Source: Artocarpus heterophyllus
Lineage: Eukaryota > Streptophyta > Magnoliopsida > Rosales > Moraceae
DNA: 64,000 nucleotides
Direction of reading: 5' to 3'
NCBI GenBank assembly: GCA_025403435.1
Contig: JAJQZP010000045.1
Span: 558,001-622,000 of the forward strand
The notes under the pieces were generated by a model, which did no database searches, was not told the DNA's origin, and was given only the letters and a program-made list of their open reading frames with translations. Of this stretch, positions 13,378-24,716 are shown one piece after another (position 1 is the first letter of the stretch; each line of letters starts with the position of its first letter). A program made the translations under genes and the position numbers.

Positions 13378-15068
13378 TTTCGAGCTCGTTCTTATATAGA
13401 CCTAAATTCAAACTCTTTTACAAATAATATTAAAATCTTCTAATATGTGTCATCTTAACTTTCTCAAAAATCTAATAATAAGTCTTCTCTTTTAAACTTA
13501 TTTATAGGTGTCTCAGTTCCTTATTCACTCTATTTATACACATTCTCTTTCACAATATAGGATTACATCATTTTTCAATTAAAATTAAACTTTTTTTTTT
13601 CTCTAACCACTATTTGCAAGATTGGCTTCAGATCTATGACTTAACACATTCCACCAAAAACAAACCAAAAAGTGAGGGAGAAGAAGTCAGGTAATGCTCT
13701 AACTCATCTACGTTGACGTTTATCTTTTTTTTATTCTTTTTTCTGCTGAATAAAAGGTGTGATCATGTTGATGTTGAGCCACGTGCAGATAAGAGTGGAT
13801 ATTCGCCTCCCTGATCTTTTTATCTTATAAAATTTTATTTAAAGTTGAATTCTACCCCTCTAAAATAATTCTGACCCTTCTCCCCCGAAATTGATCTTTT
13901 TATCTTATAAAATTTTATTTAAAGTTGAATTCTACCCCTCTAAAATAATTCTGACCCTTCTCCCCCGAAATCAATTTCGCCTCTCATGTATGTAGTGACC
14001 TTTCTTTCTTTCTTTATTTCTTTCTTTTTTTTAACCAGTGAACTTTAGTTACGATCTCATAATTATAGGAAAAGGAAAGGAAATGACGTGCTAAGAGGAG
14101 TTGGGAGAGAAAAACGGAAATGCTGCAAATCTCATAAATTGTAGGAAAAAAATAGGAAAATATCAACATAATAAGGAGCAGTCACTAATTGGCTCATGCA
14201 AAATCTTTGTTTCCGTATCTTAAAAACGACAACAACAACCACCAATAACTTAAATGTGAGAGGAAAAAAAAAGTGGGAGTGACACCTTCGTAAATAAGCT
14301 TAAAAAAAAAAAAAAAGAAGCTTATTATTAGATTTAGGTGAATTTGCTTGAAAAAGTTGAGATAATATGTGTCAAAATATTAGACTAATATTTGTAAAAA
14401 AGTCCGAAATAGAGTTTGTATTTAACACTGCCCATATATATATATATAGCAATTCTATGGGTGGCCTTATGGCAATCAACTCTGTTTCCAACCTAAGAAA
14501 AGCCAAAAAGGCAAAATTTTGTGAACCCCTTATTCTGATGTATTTTGGACAAGACATCTCGATTCTACATTCTAAGGACAAAAAAAGAAACAAAAGAAAC
14601 CCGAATGGGGAAACAAGATTTTTAGTTCATTTACATGTTATAAGTCCATTAGTCTGCAATCTTAAAATCTAATTTGGAATAAAATTTAACTATAGGTTTA
14701 GATATTACCAGGATATCAAGTTTCCCGAACTGGGTCTTGACAAAATCTGCCAAAGAAGCGATGCTAGTAGGATCTGCCACGTCTAGCTGATGAAAAAATA
14801 GTTTATCAGAGAGGCCTTTCTCTTTCAATTTCTCAAGCGCTTCAACACCCCTTTTCACATCTCTTGCTGTTAAGATCACAGTAACTCCATTTGAGGCCAA
14901 CTGTCTAACTGTCTCAAATCCAATTCCCTTATTTGCCCCTGTCACAACAGCATATCTAAAAGAAAAAGAAATAAAATAAAATATATGAATCACCAAAATA
15001 ACTAAAAAAATAAAGCCAGAAACAGAGTAACAAACTGTTAGCTACCTTTCTGTACTAGCTCCTGACAT
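7794..15068 (-). CDS. Short-chain dehydrogenase/reductase, neomenthol dehydrogenase / carbonyl reductase type
   Basis: Five exons on the minus strand splice into a 299-aa protein: 15068-15046, 14955-14709, 9606-9535, 8742-8563 and 8171-7794 (stop TGA at 7796-7794). All introns are GT/AG and all phases close. What is seen: the Rossmann cofactor motif TGANKGIG (residues 13-20), VNNAG (91-95), the catalytic serine region NVSS (165-168) and the active-site YTISK (Tyr224, Lys228), with the long insert between Ser and Tyr and the C-terminal FVRSEVSSF typical of the plant SDR114C group. Family members reduce carbonyls with NADPH (menthone, salutaridine and aldehydes are known substrates); the substrate here cannot be told. 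The start MSGASTER lies in a 23-nt coding exon. Exon 4's acceptor (AAG) is the least certain junction. Intron 2 is 5.1 kb and intron 3 is 0.8 kb, both swollen by foldback elements. Confidence 0.9.
9101..9443. mobile_element. Foldback MITE in SDR intron 3
   Basis: The two ends are imperfect inverted repeats of about 120 bp: the left arm (GGCACCCTTGAAGTTTGGAG, then CCCTACTTTACTTTTTG) matches the complement of the right arm (GGTGCTTCCTAAACTTTGGG, then CTCCTACTTTGTCTC). It is non-coding and flanked by AAC/AAT/TTAATA-type microsatellites (about 9056-9100 and 9448-9482). The class cannot be assigned without a transposase. Confidence 0.65.
10235..11850. mobile_element. Non-autonomous TIR element in SDR intron 2
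   Basis: The left end (CATAAAATGTCTCTTATGAG, then CTTATTAAAAATACCC) matches the complement of the right end near 11790-11850 (GGGTATTTTTAATAGAG and the following GGGGATATTCTTGTGAG). Between them are a CT-rich stretch (10400-10520), a GC-richer block without an open frame (10550-11050), and three diverged copies of a ~110-bp unit containing GGTTACAAYCNGAYNCC (about 11330-11650). No transposase is visible. Confidence 0.5.
12228..12685. mobile_element. Foldback MITE in SDR intron 2
   Basis: The left arm (TGTCTCACTTTGCCCTTCTA) matches the complement of the right arm (ATCTTACTTTGCCCCCTTAC) near 12630-12660, with further matches inward (AACCCCTTTAGTTAATC against the complement of GTACCACTTTAAGG). 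It contains no credible gene; the 77-codon frame at 12362-12595 has no recognisable domain. Confidence 0.5.
12950..13380. repeat. TA microsatellites and T-rich low-complexity DNA in SDR intron 2
   Basis: TA dinucleotide runs occur at about 12959-12975 (followed by TATG repeats) and 13345-13371, with long T tracts between them. The long ORFs here on both strands are low-complexity shadows. Confidence 0.6.
13812..13971. repeat. Perfect 80-bp tandem duplication
   Basis: An 80-bp unit beginning TGATCTTTTTATC and ending CTTCTCCCCCGAAAT occurs twice in direct succession (13812-13891 and 13892-13971) with no difference seen. It lies in intron 2 of the SDR gene. Lack of divergence implies a recent slippage or unequal exchange. 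Confidence 0.9.
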
Positions 15069-15257
15069 TATTGGTGATGGAAATGAGTGCAAGAGTTGGG
15101 TTTTCGGTTTTTATTGCTAAGTTTGTTGGACGGTTTGCTGGGTTTTTTCTAGAAAACACAAGTTTAGACAAGTGGTTAAAAAATTTCTCTTGTCGCTTTC
15201 AATATTTGTGAACTAATTGTGGGCTACAGAAAATCATGAGATAATTCGTAGATCGAA

Positions 15258-15692
15258 AGCTCTCTTGTGGAAAGTGCGAAAATTGAATGGACCAAGAAGA
15301 AGAAGTAACTGACTTGTCTTTGTAAAAGCCTTGCCTAATATGCGTTTAATACGTCCATTAAGTTAAGGTAAAAAGACTATTATATCCTCAAAAAAAAAGT
15401 ATTAACAAATTATAAATAAATGTAGTATAATAATTAATAGCTCTCTTGTGGAAAGTGGGATTATTGAATAGACCAAGAAGAAGAAGTAACCGATTTGTCC
15501 TTGTAAAAGTCTTGCATAACATGCGTTTAATATATCCATCAAGTTAATATCCTCAAAAAAAAGTATTAACAAATTATAAAAAAATGTAGTACAGTAATTA
15601 ATAGCTCTCTTGTGGAAAGTAGGATTATTCAATGGACCAAGAAGAAGAAATAACTGACTTGTCTTTGTAAAAGTCTTGCGTAACATGCACTT
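15258..15692. repeat. Triplicated ~165-180 bp repeat upstream of the SDR gene
   Basis: Units start with AGCTCTCTTGTGGAAAGT at 15258, 15439 and 15603. The first two are 181 and 164 bp; the third is cut at about 15692 by the FolD fragment. Each contains GACCAAGAAGAAGAAGTAAC and AAGTATTAACAAATTATAAA-type blocks. The array lies just upstream of the SDR start codon (15068), so copy number could affect its promoter. Confidence 0.85.
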
Positions 15693-15693
15693 A

Positions 15694-15838
15694 ATGGTTG
15701 GAGACGTGTGTTATGATGAAGCCAAGAGCATTAGCTTCGGCAATCACTCCCGTCCCAGGGGAAGTTGGTCCAATGACAATAGCAATGCTTCTCTCAAATA
15801 CACTCATCTCGGCAAAGAGGGCATGCGACTTCCAGTAA
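15694..15838 (+). pseudogene. FOLD: FolD (5,10-methylenetetrahydrofolate dehydrogenase/cyclohydrolase) 3'-end fragment
   Basis: Reading the plus strand gives [13 protein letters not shown], then after a one-base frame change [20 protein letters not shown] followed by [14 protein letters not shown] and a TAA stop at 15836-15838. This is the strongly conserved C-terminal signature of the bifunctional folate enzyme FolD, which oxidises methylenetetrahydrofolate and hydrolyses the methenyl form to 10-formyltetrahydrofolate. Only about 46 codons remain. A usual Gly after PVPG is Glu here, and the frameshift lies between Ile and Ala. No upstream exons were found before the repeat array that abuts it. 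It is a pseudogene scrap; the longer minus-strand frame across it (15691-16029) is a shadow. Confidence 0.8.
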
Positions 15839-17300
15839 GACTGTAAGAACTCGTAACTAAATGCAAATGCAGCTCCAATAACCATCTGGCCCATTACACT
15901 GAGCACATCGAAATTATTATTATTATTATTATTATTTTTTGCGGGATGGTAACCTTGGTGGAATATGGAATTATGTAAATGACAAGATGGCAGTTGCAAA
16001 TTTTGACGCAAACAAGTTGCATGTGCCACACGATATCATATTTAGGACTCGAATCCAAAACTAGTGAAAAGTTGGGTGCTGATTTTCTAGGGTTCTAGTT
16101 TAACAGAACTGTGCAAGTTTGAAGAAAATGAGAATTATTATCTGCTTCTGTTTTGTCCCCTCTCTCTTCCTATTCTTTGTTTTTTTTTTCTTTTTTAGGA
16201 AGTTGGAGAACTAACCTGTATGCTTGATTGGTTAGTGCACCATCCACTCTTCAATGCATTCATGGTTTACATTTTCTCGTCTTTTAAGCTCTACTTGTAT
16301 CTTTGGTGCAGTTCACTCTATGTTTCAAGAATTGTGCATGACCATTATTTCTTTTTTTGAAAGTGTGCATGACCAGTATTTCGGCTGAAGGACAATTGTA
16401 TTTTTTTCCCGCACAACTAATCTGCCCAAATCAAATTGTCTAAATAAAAAAACAGATGGGTGAATTTATTTGATTAGAAAAACATACAAGACCCAAAAAA
16501 AAAACACACACAGACGCGCGAGCGCACACGAGACAATGTCAGAATTTTGGAAAACGCATGGTAAGTTCTTACATTTCAATTAAGGCTTTTGACATTAAAA
16601 AAATTTACAATAGATGCCCAAATTATTGTTATGAAATTGAAACTCAACACAATACTCCAAATTTCTTTAAAACATCCTTTATTAATTATCTTAATAATAC
16701 ACATTTTGTATTTAATTTTATCATTTTAAGATGTATAAAACATTTACAAACTAGTCGTATTTAATTCAACAAACATAATTCTGTTATTTATCTCATTAAC
16801 CATAACACAATTTCTTATGGACGTCTCTAGGTTCATTTGGAAACTTTTCCTCAAAATGAACGACAAAATCACCGTAGATATAAAGACAAGAGGAAACTCG
16901 TAGTACAACGGCAACAGGGCCTTCTTGCGATATGAATCTGGATTCACTCCAAACATAAAAATAACGATTCCGTATGAAACTAATAACTTGAACTAATTTG
17001 TGAAGTAATCGAATCATTTGACATTGATATAATCAGTTTTTTATACAGTTTGAAGGCTTGAGGTGCAAATAAATGCAATTTCCGCCACTCATCGGGATAA
17101 ATAAAAACCTTTCCTTCGACGTATGAAGTCAATAATTTGTAGCAGCAACGCCCGATCATTTGAGAAACCAGCTTCCACACGTACTGAATCTTCTTTTTCT
17201 GTTGGAAACTTAAAGAATAAAAGCTTAACTCATCCTTCACGGAACTGAAAAATTTGGTCACAAGATGCCGTTGTTTTACATGGACAATGTTGCATTCGTA
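15839..17300. other. Intergenic region with an unassigned coding-like block
   Basis: An ATT trinucleotide repeat lies at about 15909-15935. From 17261 down to about 16796 the minus strand has two overlapping frames (for example the segment VWKLVSQMIGRCCYKLLTSY and, after a frame change, SFIRNRYFYVWSESRFISQE) with non-random amino-acid content. I recognise no family. This block would lie in or just after the 3' UTR of the threonine aspartase gene. Nothing else is visible. Confidence 0.35.
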
Positions 17301-20300
17301 TCACTTTTGATTAGAAAGATCAATTCGTGCTTCAAAATGGTCTAATCCTGTTCTACTTTGCTCATTTTTACTCCTTAGGATTGAAACCTGAAATAATAAA
17401 TTGTAAATTATGTTATGGTTCTTGCAGTCTTGTTAGAGATCAATGTGTTGACAAATAAAACCACACAATGCAGCACTTAATTTTGTAGGTTGTCATAAAA
17501 CTGAAAAACTCCCCACTTCGTAGCACTTAATTTCATGTGTAATATATGCATTCATTCATAAAAAAAAGAGTGAAACAACTATAAAAGTGATGGAACAAGG
17601 ACAGACAGATAACTTAGTAACAACTGGTTTTCAGAGTGCAGTGAAGATTGTGAAAGCAAAGCTATACCCTTCTACCTATCACAGGGCTCTTTTTAGTCAA
17701 GCTAACATCATGGAACAGCCCTGCTGCCATCTAAATCATGGCATTGATGATCATTTCCAATAATAATTCTTGATGGATCTCCATGTGTTGATTTAAATCC
17801 AAATTAAGCCACAGACAAAACTATCAAGTGAACTTTCTTTCTCAAGAAGAGAAACTGAAAAGGAGATAAAATAACACAGGTAGATTACGACTGAAAAAGT
17901 ACCTTGGGCCGCTCCATAGAGCTTCCAAAATAGCCTATTCCAAAGGATAAAGAAGAATAAGCAGCCGCCATCTCTACAGCTTTCAGCTTTAGAGAACTTC
18001 CCGAAACCTAAAGCAAGATCTGCTATATCAGTTTTTCTAGACAAGCTAACATAAAAAAGCTTCAGTCAGGACAGGACTTGGGAACTCACCACAGGAGTGT
18101 CCGCTTGCACGAGTAGAATACCAGCACTTCTGTCAGTACCATTGTGATTGCTGTCTTGAACAAAAGACCTTAACACTTTCTCGCAAGATGAGGCAGGACC
18201 AACCTGTGAACTGTGTTGTATAAAGCTGTGTTAGCTATATAAATCGTATATCTTTTGTGCTCTCAGGCATATTTTTTGTTCCAAAAGTTGCTCTCTTCTA
18301 AGAACTCAACTTAAGAGATGGAGAGTAGCTATCTTAATACTAAATACTCAGTCTAAGGGAAGCATGCATGTCGTGAAATCAATGAAGCTAAACAATACAT
18401 GGATGAAGAGACAAACATACATGGATGAAGAGACACAGCACTCACGAGCGGCAAATCCTTTCATTAAATATTCACCAGCACCACTTACACAACAGCCAAC
18501 TATAAATGGAGCTCCAAAAGGGCCTTTAGAGGATGCCCGACAACCTGAACCATAAGTTGCTGCTAATCCCACACGTCCTCTGACCTGTACTTTTTTAATT
18601 ATAAAAGAAGAAATGTAAGTTTTCCAAAACAGATGCTAACCAGAATAGCAAAATTATAACCCATTACCTTCAGAGCAATTCCCCCACTCGAGGCCCCAGA
18701 TGCTATATGTCCTTCGGTGTCAACACAAATCACTCCGACCGTGTCCATGACACAATATTCTTCAGGCACACCCCTTTTTGACCGATAACATGGTTGAGCT
18801 TCCTTTTCTAACATGCAAGTATAATAAGTGAAAGAAAATATCAGTTCAATAATTTTTATAAATAAGAAGCTCGCCGTATCAACCATCAAACGACAAATAG
18901 AACAAGCACAAATTGTTGGAAGGACAAAGGCTTGATAAGAAAAAAGTTTAGCAGACACCAAACCAAGAAAACAATATAGACAACGACCTTGGAGAAGACG
19001 ATATGTCGCCAAGCTATTCCTAGGTCAGGAGTCAAGACTCAGCATAGCACACAAGTAGCATATTCTAAATGTAGAGATTGGTGAGCTAAATAATATTTCC
19101 TTTTACCAGAAAAAACAAGACATGCAAATTAATTTTCAGTGAAAAAGAGTTTACTGCTAAACAATGATGCAATACCTAACTTTTCAGCAGTCTCTTGGGG
19201 ACGACTTTGATGTTCAATAGATGAGTTATCGATCTTGGCTTTAGCATCACTGATCATCGCTTTGAATTTTTTCCATTGCACTTTCGCCCTTTCAGTCACC
19301 AGCCACTGTTTCAAGACAAGCAAGATCAATGGATAATACTCAGACATAGGAGTAAACCTCCTATAAAAATGAAACTTTAACATGTTATAGAATATATCTC
19401 AATAACACAAATTTTATTAGCATAAATTCTCATAAAGGAAAAATATAGAACTAAACAAATGGCTCAGAAAGTTAGGAAAGATATTGTATAAGGACGAACC
19501 TCATCGGCCTCTTTTGCAGTTGCCAGGACAGCGATACCCTTGGACTTTGCCCATTCATAGGCACCTTCACCAACCAAGAACCTAGGTAACGGAAATTTTC
19601 CCTATGAGAAAAGCTAAGAAGAGTATATAACGATAGGGATGCCTATGCGTTTGTTATTTGCAAGCACACAAGATGTCATTAGACAAGTAAACATTGATTC
19701 TTTTTTCTTTTTCCTTCATTGCCCGTTGGTTCTATTAAAGTTTCAAATAACTAATGTATGCAAAGAATTAAAGGGATGACATGAAAATATCAGATAGAAA
19801 AATTTACTTCAAAAAGAAAAAAAAGAATGGCAGCTTTTTAAGTCATACACAAAATTGTTTGAATGGAATCAAATTAAATATGGGTGTGAAATATACAAGA
19901 ACCAATCCTATAACTTTTCAAGGGACATCAATAAAACAACAAAAGATAATACAAAAATGATTTAATAGAAATTCATAATCGTCCAACAAATTCAAAGGGA
20001 GGAGCAGTCATTACATGGGAGGTATTAGGCCCAGCAAAGAAGGTCCCATAATTTGCTCCTTCAACAATAAAGCAGCAATCTGAATGGCATTTTTCATGCC
20101 TGGTCTAGAGCATATGCAGTGGATGTTCAGTAACTTTATAAAAAAGTTGTGTAAAGAATAAATATGAGATATCCAACATATTGACATAATAAAAAAGACA
20201 GACCAGTTACTACAATAACACAAGGATATTGTTATTCACAGTAAAGCATGAAATAATTCAGCCATGAGATTACCTGGAACCGCTCCGATTGCTCCAAATG

Positions 20301-21026
20301 CTCCGGTATCACCACTCATAACGCTGGCATCACATTCTACATGCCCATCTTCTGTCAAATTGGAGCCTCGGCCAGCATTGGTGCTTGGATCGTCCTATAT
20401 CACATTATTGGTTAACTAGAGTTCCTTAACCATAAAAAACCTATTAGAGCACAAAGAAAGGGAGCTTCCACATTCTTTCAAGAAATGAAAATAATCAAAC
20501 ACGTTGGTGCAAACTATGAATTTGAAGATGAATAGAACTTCCACATTTTTTCGATAACCGAGATGGATGATTATTAAGTAAACTTTTCAATACTTTTAAT
20601 ATATGAAGCTTAATACAAAGTTCCACATTCTAAGAAATATACGTATCCGAAGATTTACCTCCAAAACTTGAATAGCAGCCGACACAGCATCTAAACATCC
20701 ACCAGAACCCTAAAGCAACACAAAACAGAAACCAAAAGTAATGATAAATAGTAGAAGCTCAAGTTTTTACGACCATGATATACAATCTAAAGCTATTTAG
20801 CTACATTGCATACGAGCAACTTCTTTTCAAATTTTCAATCAATTTCTTTCTTAACAAACAGGGAGAGAGAGAAGGAGACCTTGCGGAGAACAGAAGCAAC
20901 AGCGAGGCAAGCGCGTTTCATGGCGGACCTGAGAGCTTTCTGGTTGGAAGGCGCGTGGAATCCGGCGCCTACGTGAACCGCGACGAAGAAACTAGGATTT
21001 CGATCGTGCTCGACTTGGTCGCCCAT
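17301..21026 (-). CDS. TASP1: Threonine aspartase (Taspase-1 type Ntn hydrolase)
   Basis: Eleven minus-strand exons give 410 aa: 21026-20880, 20709-20659, 20394-20274, 20099-20015, 19581-19500, 19305-19176, 18807-18668, 18584-18421, 18210-18090, 18007-17903 and 17387-17301. Every junction is GT/AG and in phase. What is seen: the N-terminal block [15 protein letters not shown] (13-27), [32 protein letters not shown], and the autocleavage site [10 protein letters not shown] with nucleophile Thr228, then [11 protein letters not shown] and the [16 protein letters not shown] block. In the family the proenzyme cleaves itself before this Thr to form an alpha/beta heterotetramer that cuts after Asp in target proteins (MLL and TFIIA in animals); plant targets are not established to my knowledge. 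The length matches plant homologues. The variable linker around residues 195-225 precedes the cleavage site as expected. Confidence 0.93.
18396..18434. repeat. 22-bp tandem duplication carrying a second splice donor
   Basis: The minus-strand unit GTCTCTTCATCCATGTAT occurs twice, offset by 22 bp, at the 3' end of threonine aspartase exon 8. The upstream donor (exon end 18421, GTATGT) gives the correct frame. The second donor (exon end 18399, GTATTG) would add 22 nt and shift the frame. Confidence 0.75.
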
Positions 21027-22019
21027 GGATTCCGTGCTGTAAGATGCAAAAGAGTTAAAGTGTTCAGTTCACTGGTCGCTGGCAGAGGAAAGCAGAGTTT
21101 AATTTTGACGAAAAACGCTTCGGCTGAACTCTAGCCGGACTTTCCTGGGAAAAAAACTAAACAAAACAAAATGTAAACTAAAAGCCCTCCGCAGTCCTAT
21201 TTTGATGAAAAAGCCCCTCGGGTAAACAAGCGTTGTGTGGGCTAGCGTGCGCTAGTGTACCGCTCGAATTTATTTAGATTAATTACAAAAATTTCATCTC
21301 AAACCATCTCTATAACTATCGTAATACCGTGCCTTTCTAATTTTAAACCGTAACATGTGCCCTACTAAGGTAGGAAAATTAAGTTGGATGGCCTCTTGTC
21401 ACCAAACAACAAATTTTGTGTCGAAACTTTTCTAAAATTAGATACATGGCTGCTGGTTTCGTAATAAATTTGTGTTCTTTCAGCTTTGCCCATCGCTAGA
21501 GTTGAGGAAGAAGGCATCGCCAGAGATCTCTAGCCATGACGTTGCGACGCTTGTTCCACGCAGAGTACACCGACGAAAACACCAAAGATTTGCTTGTGAC
21601 TCTGTTCACACAATCTAGTCGTCGATTCGATCTTCGATGATGAAGAACGACGATTCTCTCTCTCCGCTTTTCTTTCACTAGTGCTCTAGGTGGCCAACCT
21701 ATGGTGTGCGGCACTGACGTATGGAGATGCTGCGCAGAAGAAAAGAAAGAGCGAGAGAAGAGAGAGAAAGTTAGAGTTTGGGTTTTTTTTTATTAGGGTT
21801 TGTTATTCACAGGTTTATCAATGATGTACTAAGGTTTTATCATTAATATATTACGGTTTATCACTGATGTATTTGGATTTATCATTGATGTTTAGAATAC
21901 ATCACTGATGTACTAGAGTTGATTAATAATTAATTACGAAGATTTTTTTTTGTCATTTTGACTTTATAATTAATAAGTAGAGGCCATTTGCCTAATTTAG
22001 AAAAAGATAGTCATTTATT
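21027..22019. other. Intergenic, no gene recognised
   Basis: The first part should hold the promoter and 5' UTR of the threonine aspartase gene. The block 21480-21790 is GC-richer and purine-rich and gives a 72-codon minus frame without a recognisable domain. At 21800-21920 short repeats of ATCANTGATGTANT occur four times. No further gene is seen. Confidence 0.4.
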
Positions 22020-22465
22020 TTAGGGTTATTAACATCAATGACTCATAAACTTTAGTGTCTTTCCCACGTTGCCCTATGAACTTTAAAAATCACCACTTTA
22101 ACCCTGAATTTTTAAAACTCCTCACTTTGCCCCCTAGACTTTAAAAATTATTACTTTACCTCCTAAACTTTCAAAACTCCTCACTTTTGTTCCTGAACTT
22201 TTAATTTTTTGTTTAAATAGACAAAATTAAGCTTACTCGAGAGTTATAAAATATCATTTTTGCCCTAATAAGTGACCTATATGCGAATCATGTAGACTTC
22301 ATTCTGTTTATTTAAATAGAAAATTGGAGATTTAAAGAGCAAAGTGAGAAGCTTTGAAAGTTAAGGAGGCAAAGTTGTGATTTTTAAAGTTTATGGGGAT
22401 TAAAGTGAGGAGCTTTGAAAGTTCAAGAAGTAAGAGACCCCAAAGTTTATGAGTAACTCTATTAA
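22020..22465. mobile_element. Foldback MITE
   Basis: The left end (GACTCATAAACTTTAGTGTC) matches the complement of the right end (TTACTCATAAACTTTGGGGT) at about 22430-22460, with inward matches between CTCCTCACTTTGCCCCC and the complement of GCAAAGTGAGAAGC. Each arm is about 150 bp and made of short internal repeats of the type CTTTAAAAATYAYYACTTT. It is non-coding. Confidence 0.65.
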
Positions 22466-23284
22466 AGAAAAAAAAAAGTCCTTTTGTCAGAACTTTTAAT
22501 AAACCTTAGTACATAATTAAGACTTGGTATATAATATAAGAATATATTGGTAACTCTATCATGTATAAAGCTAATATGAATTTAAAAAGTTGATATAATT
22601 TAAAATTTTTAATTATTGAAAATATAAACTAAAAAACCTTAGTTTTTTTTATACAAATAATCTTTTCTTTCACTTTCATGTAATTACAACAAGGTAACTT
22701 AACAGTCTAATGGTTCACTATCCCATTATTTGTGTAATTATCATTTATGCTTAAAATCATGACTCAAGAAATTTCTTTAATTCATATTTAGTAGAACAAG
22801 AGAATAAATGTTATGTGTTGAAGCTTAGGGGAGCAAATGTTACGTTTTGAAGTTTGAAGGGCAGAGTATTGCAAAGGCTACAATGGAGGGAGAATTTTTA
22901 TAATTAATCCAATTTGTTTCTATATTGTGTAGTTCATGTCCTAGTAATTAGAGTTTGGTCTTAGTTGATCAATTTTATCCATCAATGTCACACTTGTGCT
23001 AGTTTTTATGCTTCATTCTTCTTCATTGGTGGATCCAATTAATATTGAATTCTCTTATAATTGGTGATCATTTGGGACTATTTTTGAGTTTTGTATCTTA
23101 GTTTGATTTGAAATGGAATTTTTACTTCAAAAAAAGCACGAGTTCAAGTTTGATATTTGCATTTGTTTAATGATTATATGGGTGTTAGGAAAAAAATTTA
23201 TTTGGTAAGTACTTTGATGAAAACAATAATGAAAATTTAATAGAATTTAACGGTTTATGAATATGCCTAGTTTTCTCCTTCTTC
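22466..23284. other. Gene-free AT-rich stretch
   Basis: No coding frame with recognisable content, no RNA gene and no clear repeat was found here. Confidence 0.4.
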
Positions 23285-23499
23285 TTATATATAAGGAATA
23301 AATCAATGTATAGTCCTTGAATTCTTTTATCTTTTTAAAATTAGTCCTTATAATTAATTTTGTCTCATAAATAATCACTGAACTTAAAAAGTGTCTCATA
23401 AATAGCCCATATATTAAATTTTTGACGCAAAAGTTAACTTTGCTTCATAGTGGTCCTTGAACAATCTTTTCTCTCTATACATAACTATGTTAAATTTAG

Positions 23500-23855
23500 G
23501 GTAAGTTGCTCTAGTAGTCTCCAACCTTTCACGAAAGTGAACAATTAGTCCCTAACCTTTTATTTGTGATTCATCAATCTCCAATCTTTAATGTTAGTTA
23601 TCGAACAACCAATTAAATGGTCAAACAGTTAATTTTGGAAGGAAAAATATGATAAACCAGTTTTCAAACTTATCAAAAAGGTGAAAAATTGGTCTTCAGA
23701 GTTATAAAAAAGGTAACAAACTAGTCTCAAAAATTAACGATTTAATTGTTTAATTGGTCTCTCAGCAACTAAAATTAAATAAAAAAGTTAAAGACTAAAG
23801 TTATACTTTCATGAAATATTGAAGACTAATGTGGCAATTTACCTTAAAATTTATA
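23500..23855. mobile_element. Foldback MITE nested in the larger element
   Basis: The left arm (GTAAGTTGCTCTAGTAGTCT, AACCTTTCACGAAAGTGAAC) is the imperfect complement of the right arm at about 23745-23855 (TATACTTTCATGAAATATTG, AGACTAATGTGGCAATTTAC). It has no open frame of note. Confidence 0.6.
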
Positions 23856-24716
23856 CTATATTTAGTCCCTAAATTAAAAAGAAAACATATGCTAAAATTA
23901 TTAAATAAATATATAGAAAACATCAAATATGTGAAGTTGTACCAGATGTGTAGTTTTTAAACAAAAAATATATAGTGATTGATGAGAACCCCAAAGATAT
24001 GACAAAGAGACCCTCAAACAAACATTGAAAAATTTACAGAAAGCTAAATCAGATTCATTTATGAAAAAATAATTAGAACAGAAGTTAGATACAATAGTAG
24101 AATCAACAAGAAATTGGAACATATAATTTTGACCCTTTGCTTAAAGAAACAAGAACCAAAGGTATAAGAGTGGATAAGGATGCCACACTCAAGATTAAGG
24201 TGAGAAGGTGAGTGATAAGTCACAAATTAGAACACCACAAGAGAATTCTTGATAAGTTCCACAAGTTCTTCAAAGAACCAAAAAGGAAAAGTAAAACCTC
24301 AAAGAAATGGTGTTTTTTTTTTATTCAAAATGTGTATGTCTTTTTTTTATTCTTTTCAGAAACCAGCCATACTTAAAGCCTTACATGCCCATCAAAGATC
24401 TAAATAAAAAGGAAAGTTCATAATTGATTACAAGTATAAATTGATACAATTATAATTATCAAATGATTAAAATTGATTCTTGAAAAGGAAAAAAACTAAA
24501 AGATTACAATTGATTTAGCCCACATTTAATGAATGTTTCAAATGCTACCAATATTAAATTAAATTGAAATTGAATTTGGCCAGCTGTTAACAAAGTGTCA
24601 CGCCTCAAGGGATGCTTCTTGGGCTTGGATGAAGTTGATCAAGCCCAATTGGTCTTCCAAGCCTGAATTGAGATCCTTTGTATTGTTTTGGGACCAAATA
24701 TCTTCAATCAACCCAT

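Noticed and set aside
15691..16029. 112-codon minus-strand ORF with an Asn run
   Set aside because: The other strand encodes a recognisable FolD C-terminus over 15694-15838; the Asn run is an ATT microsatellite. The ORF is a shadow.
20775..21134. 119-codon plus-strand ORF
   Set aside because: It is antisense to exon 1 of the threonine aspartase gene, which has clear family similarity.
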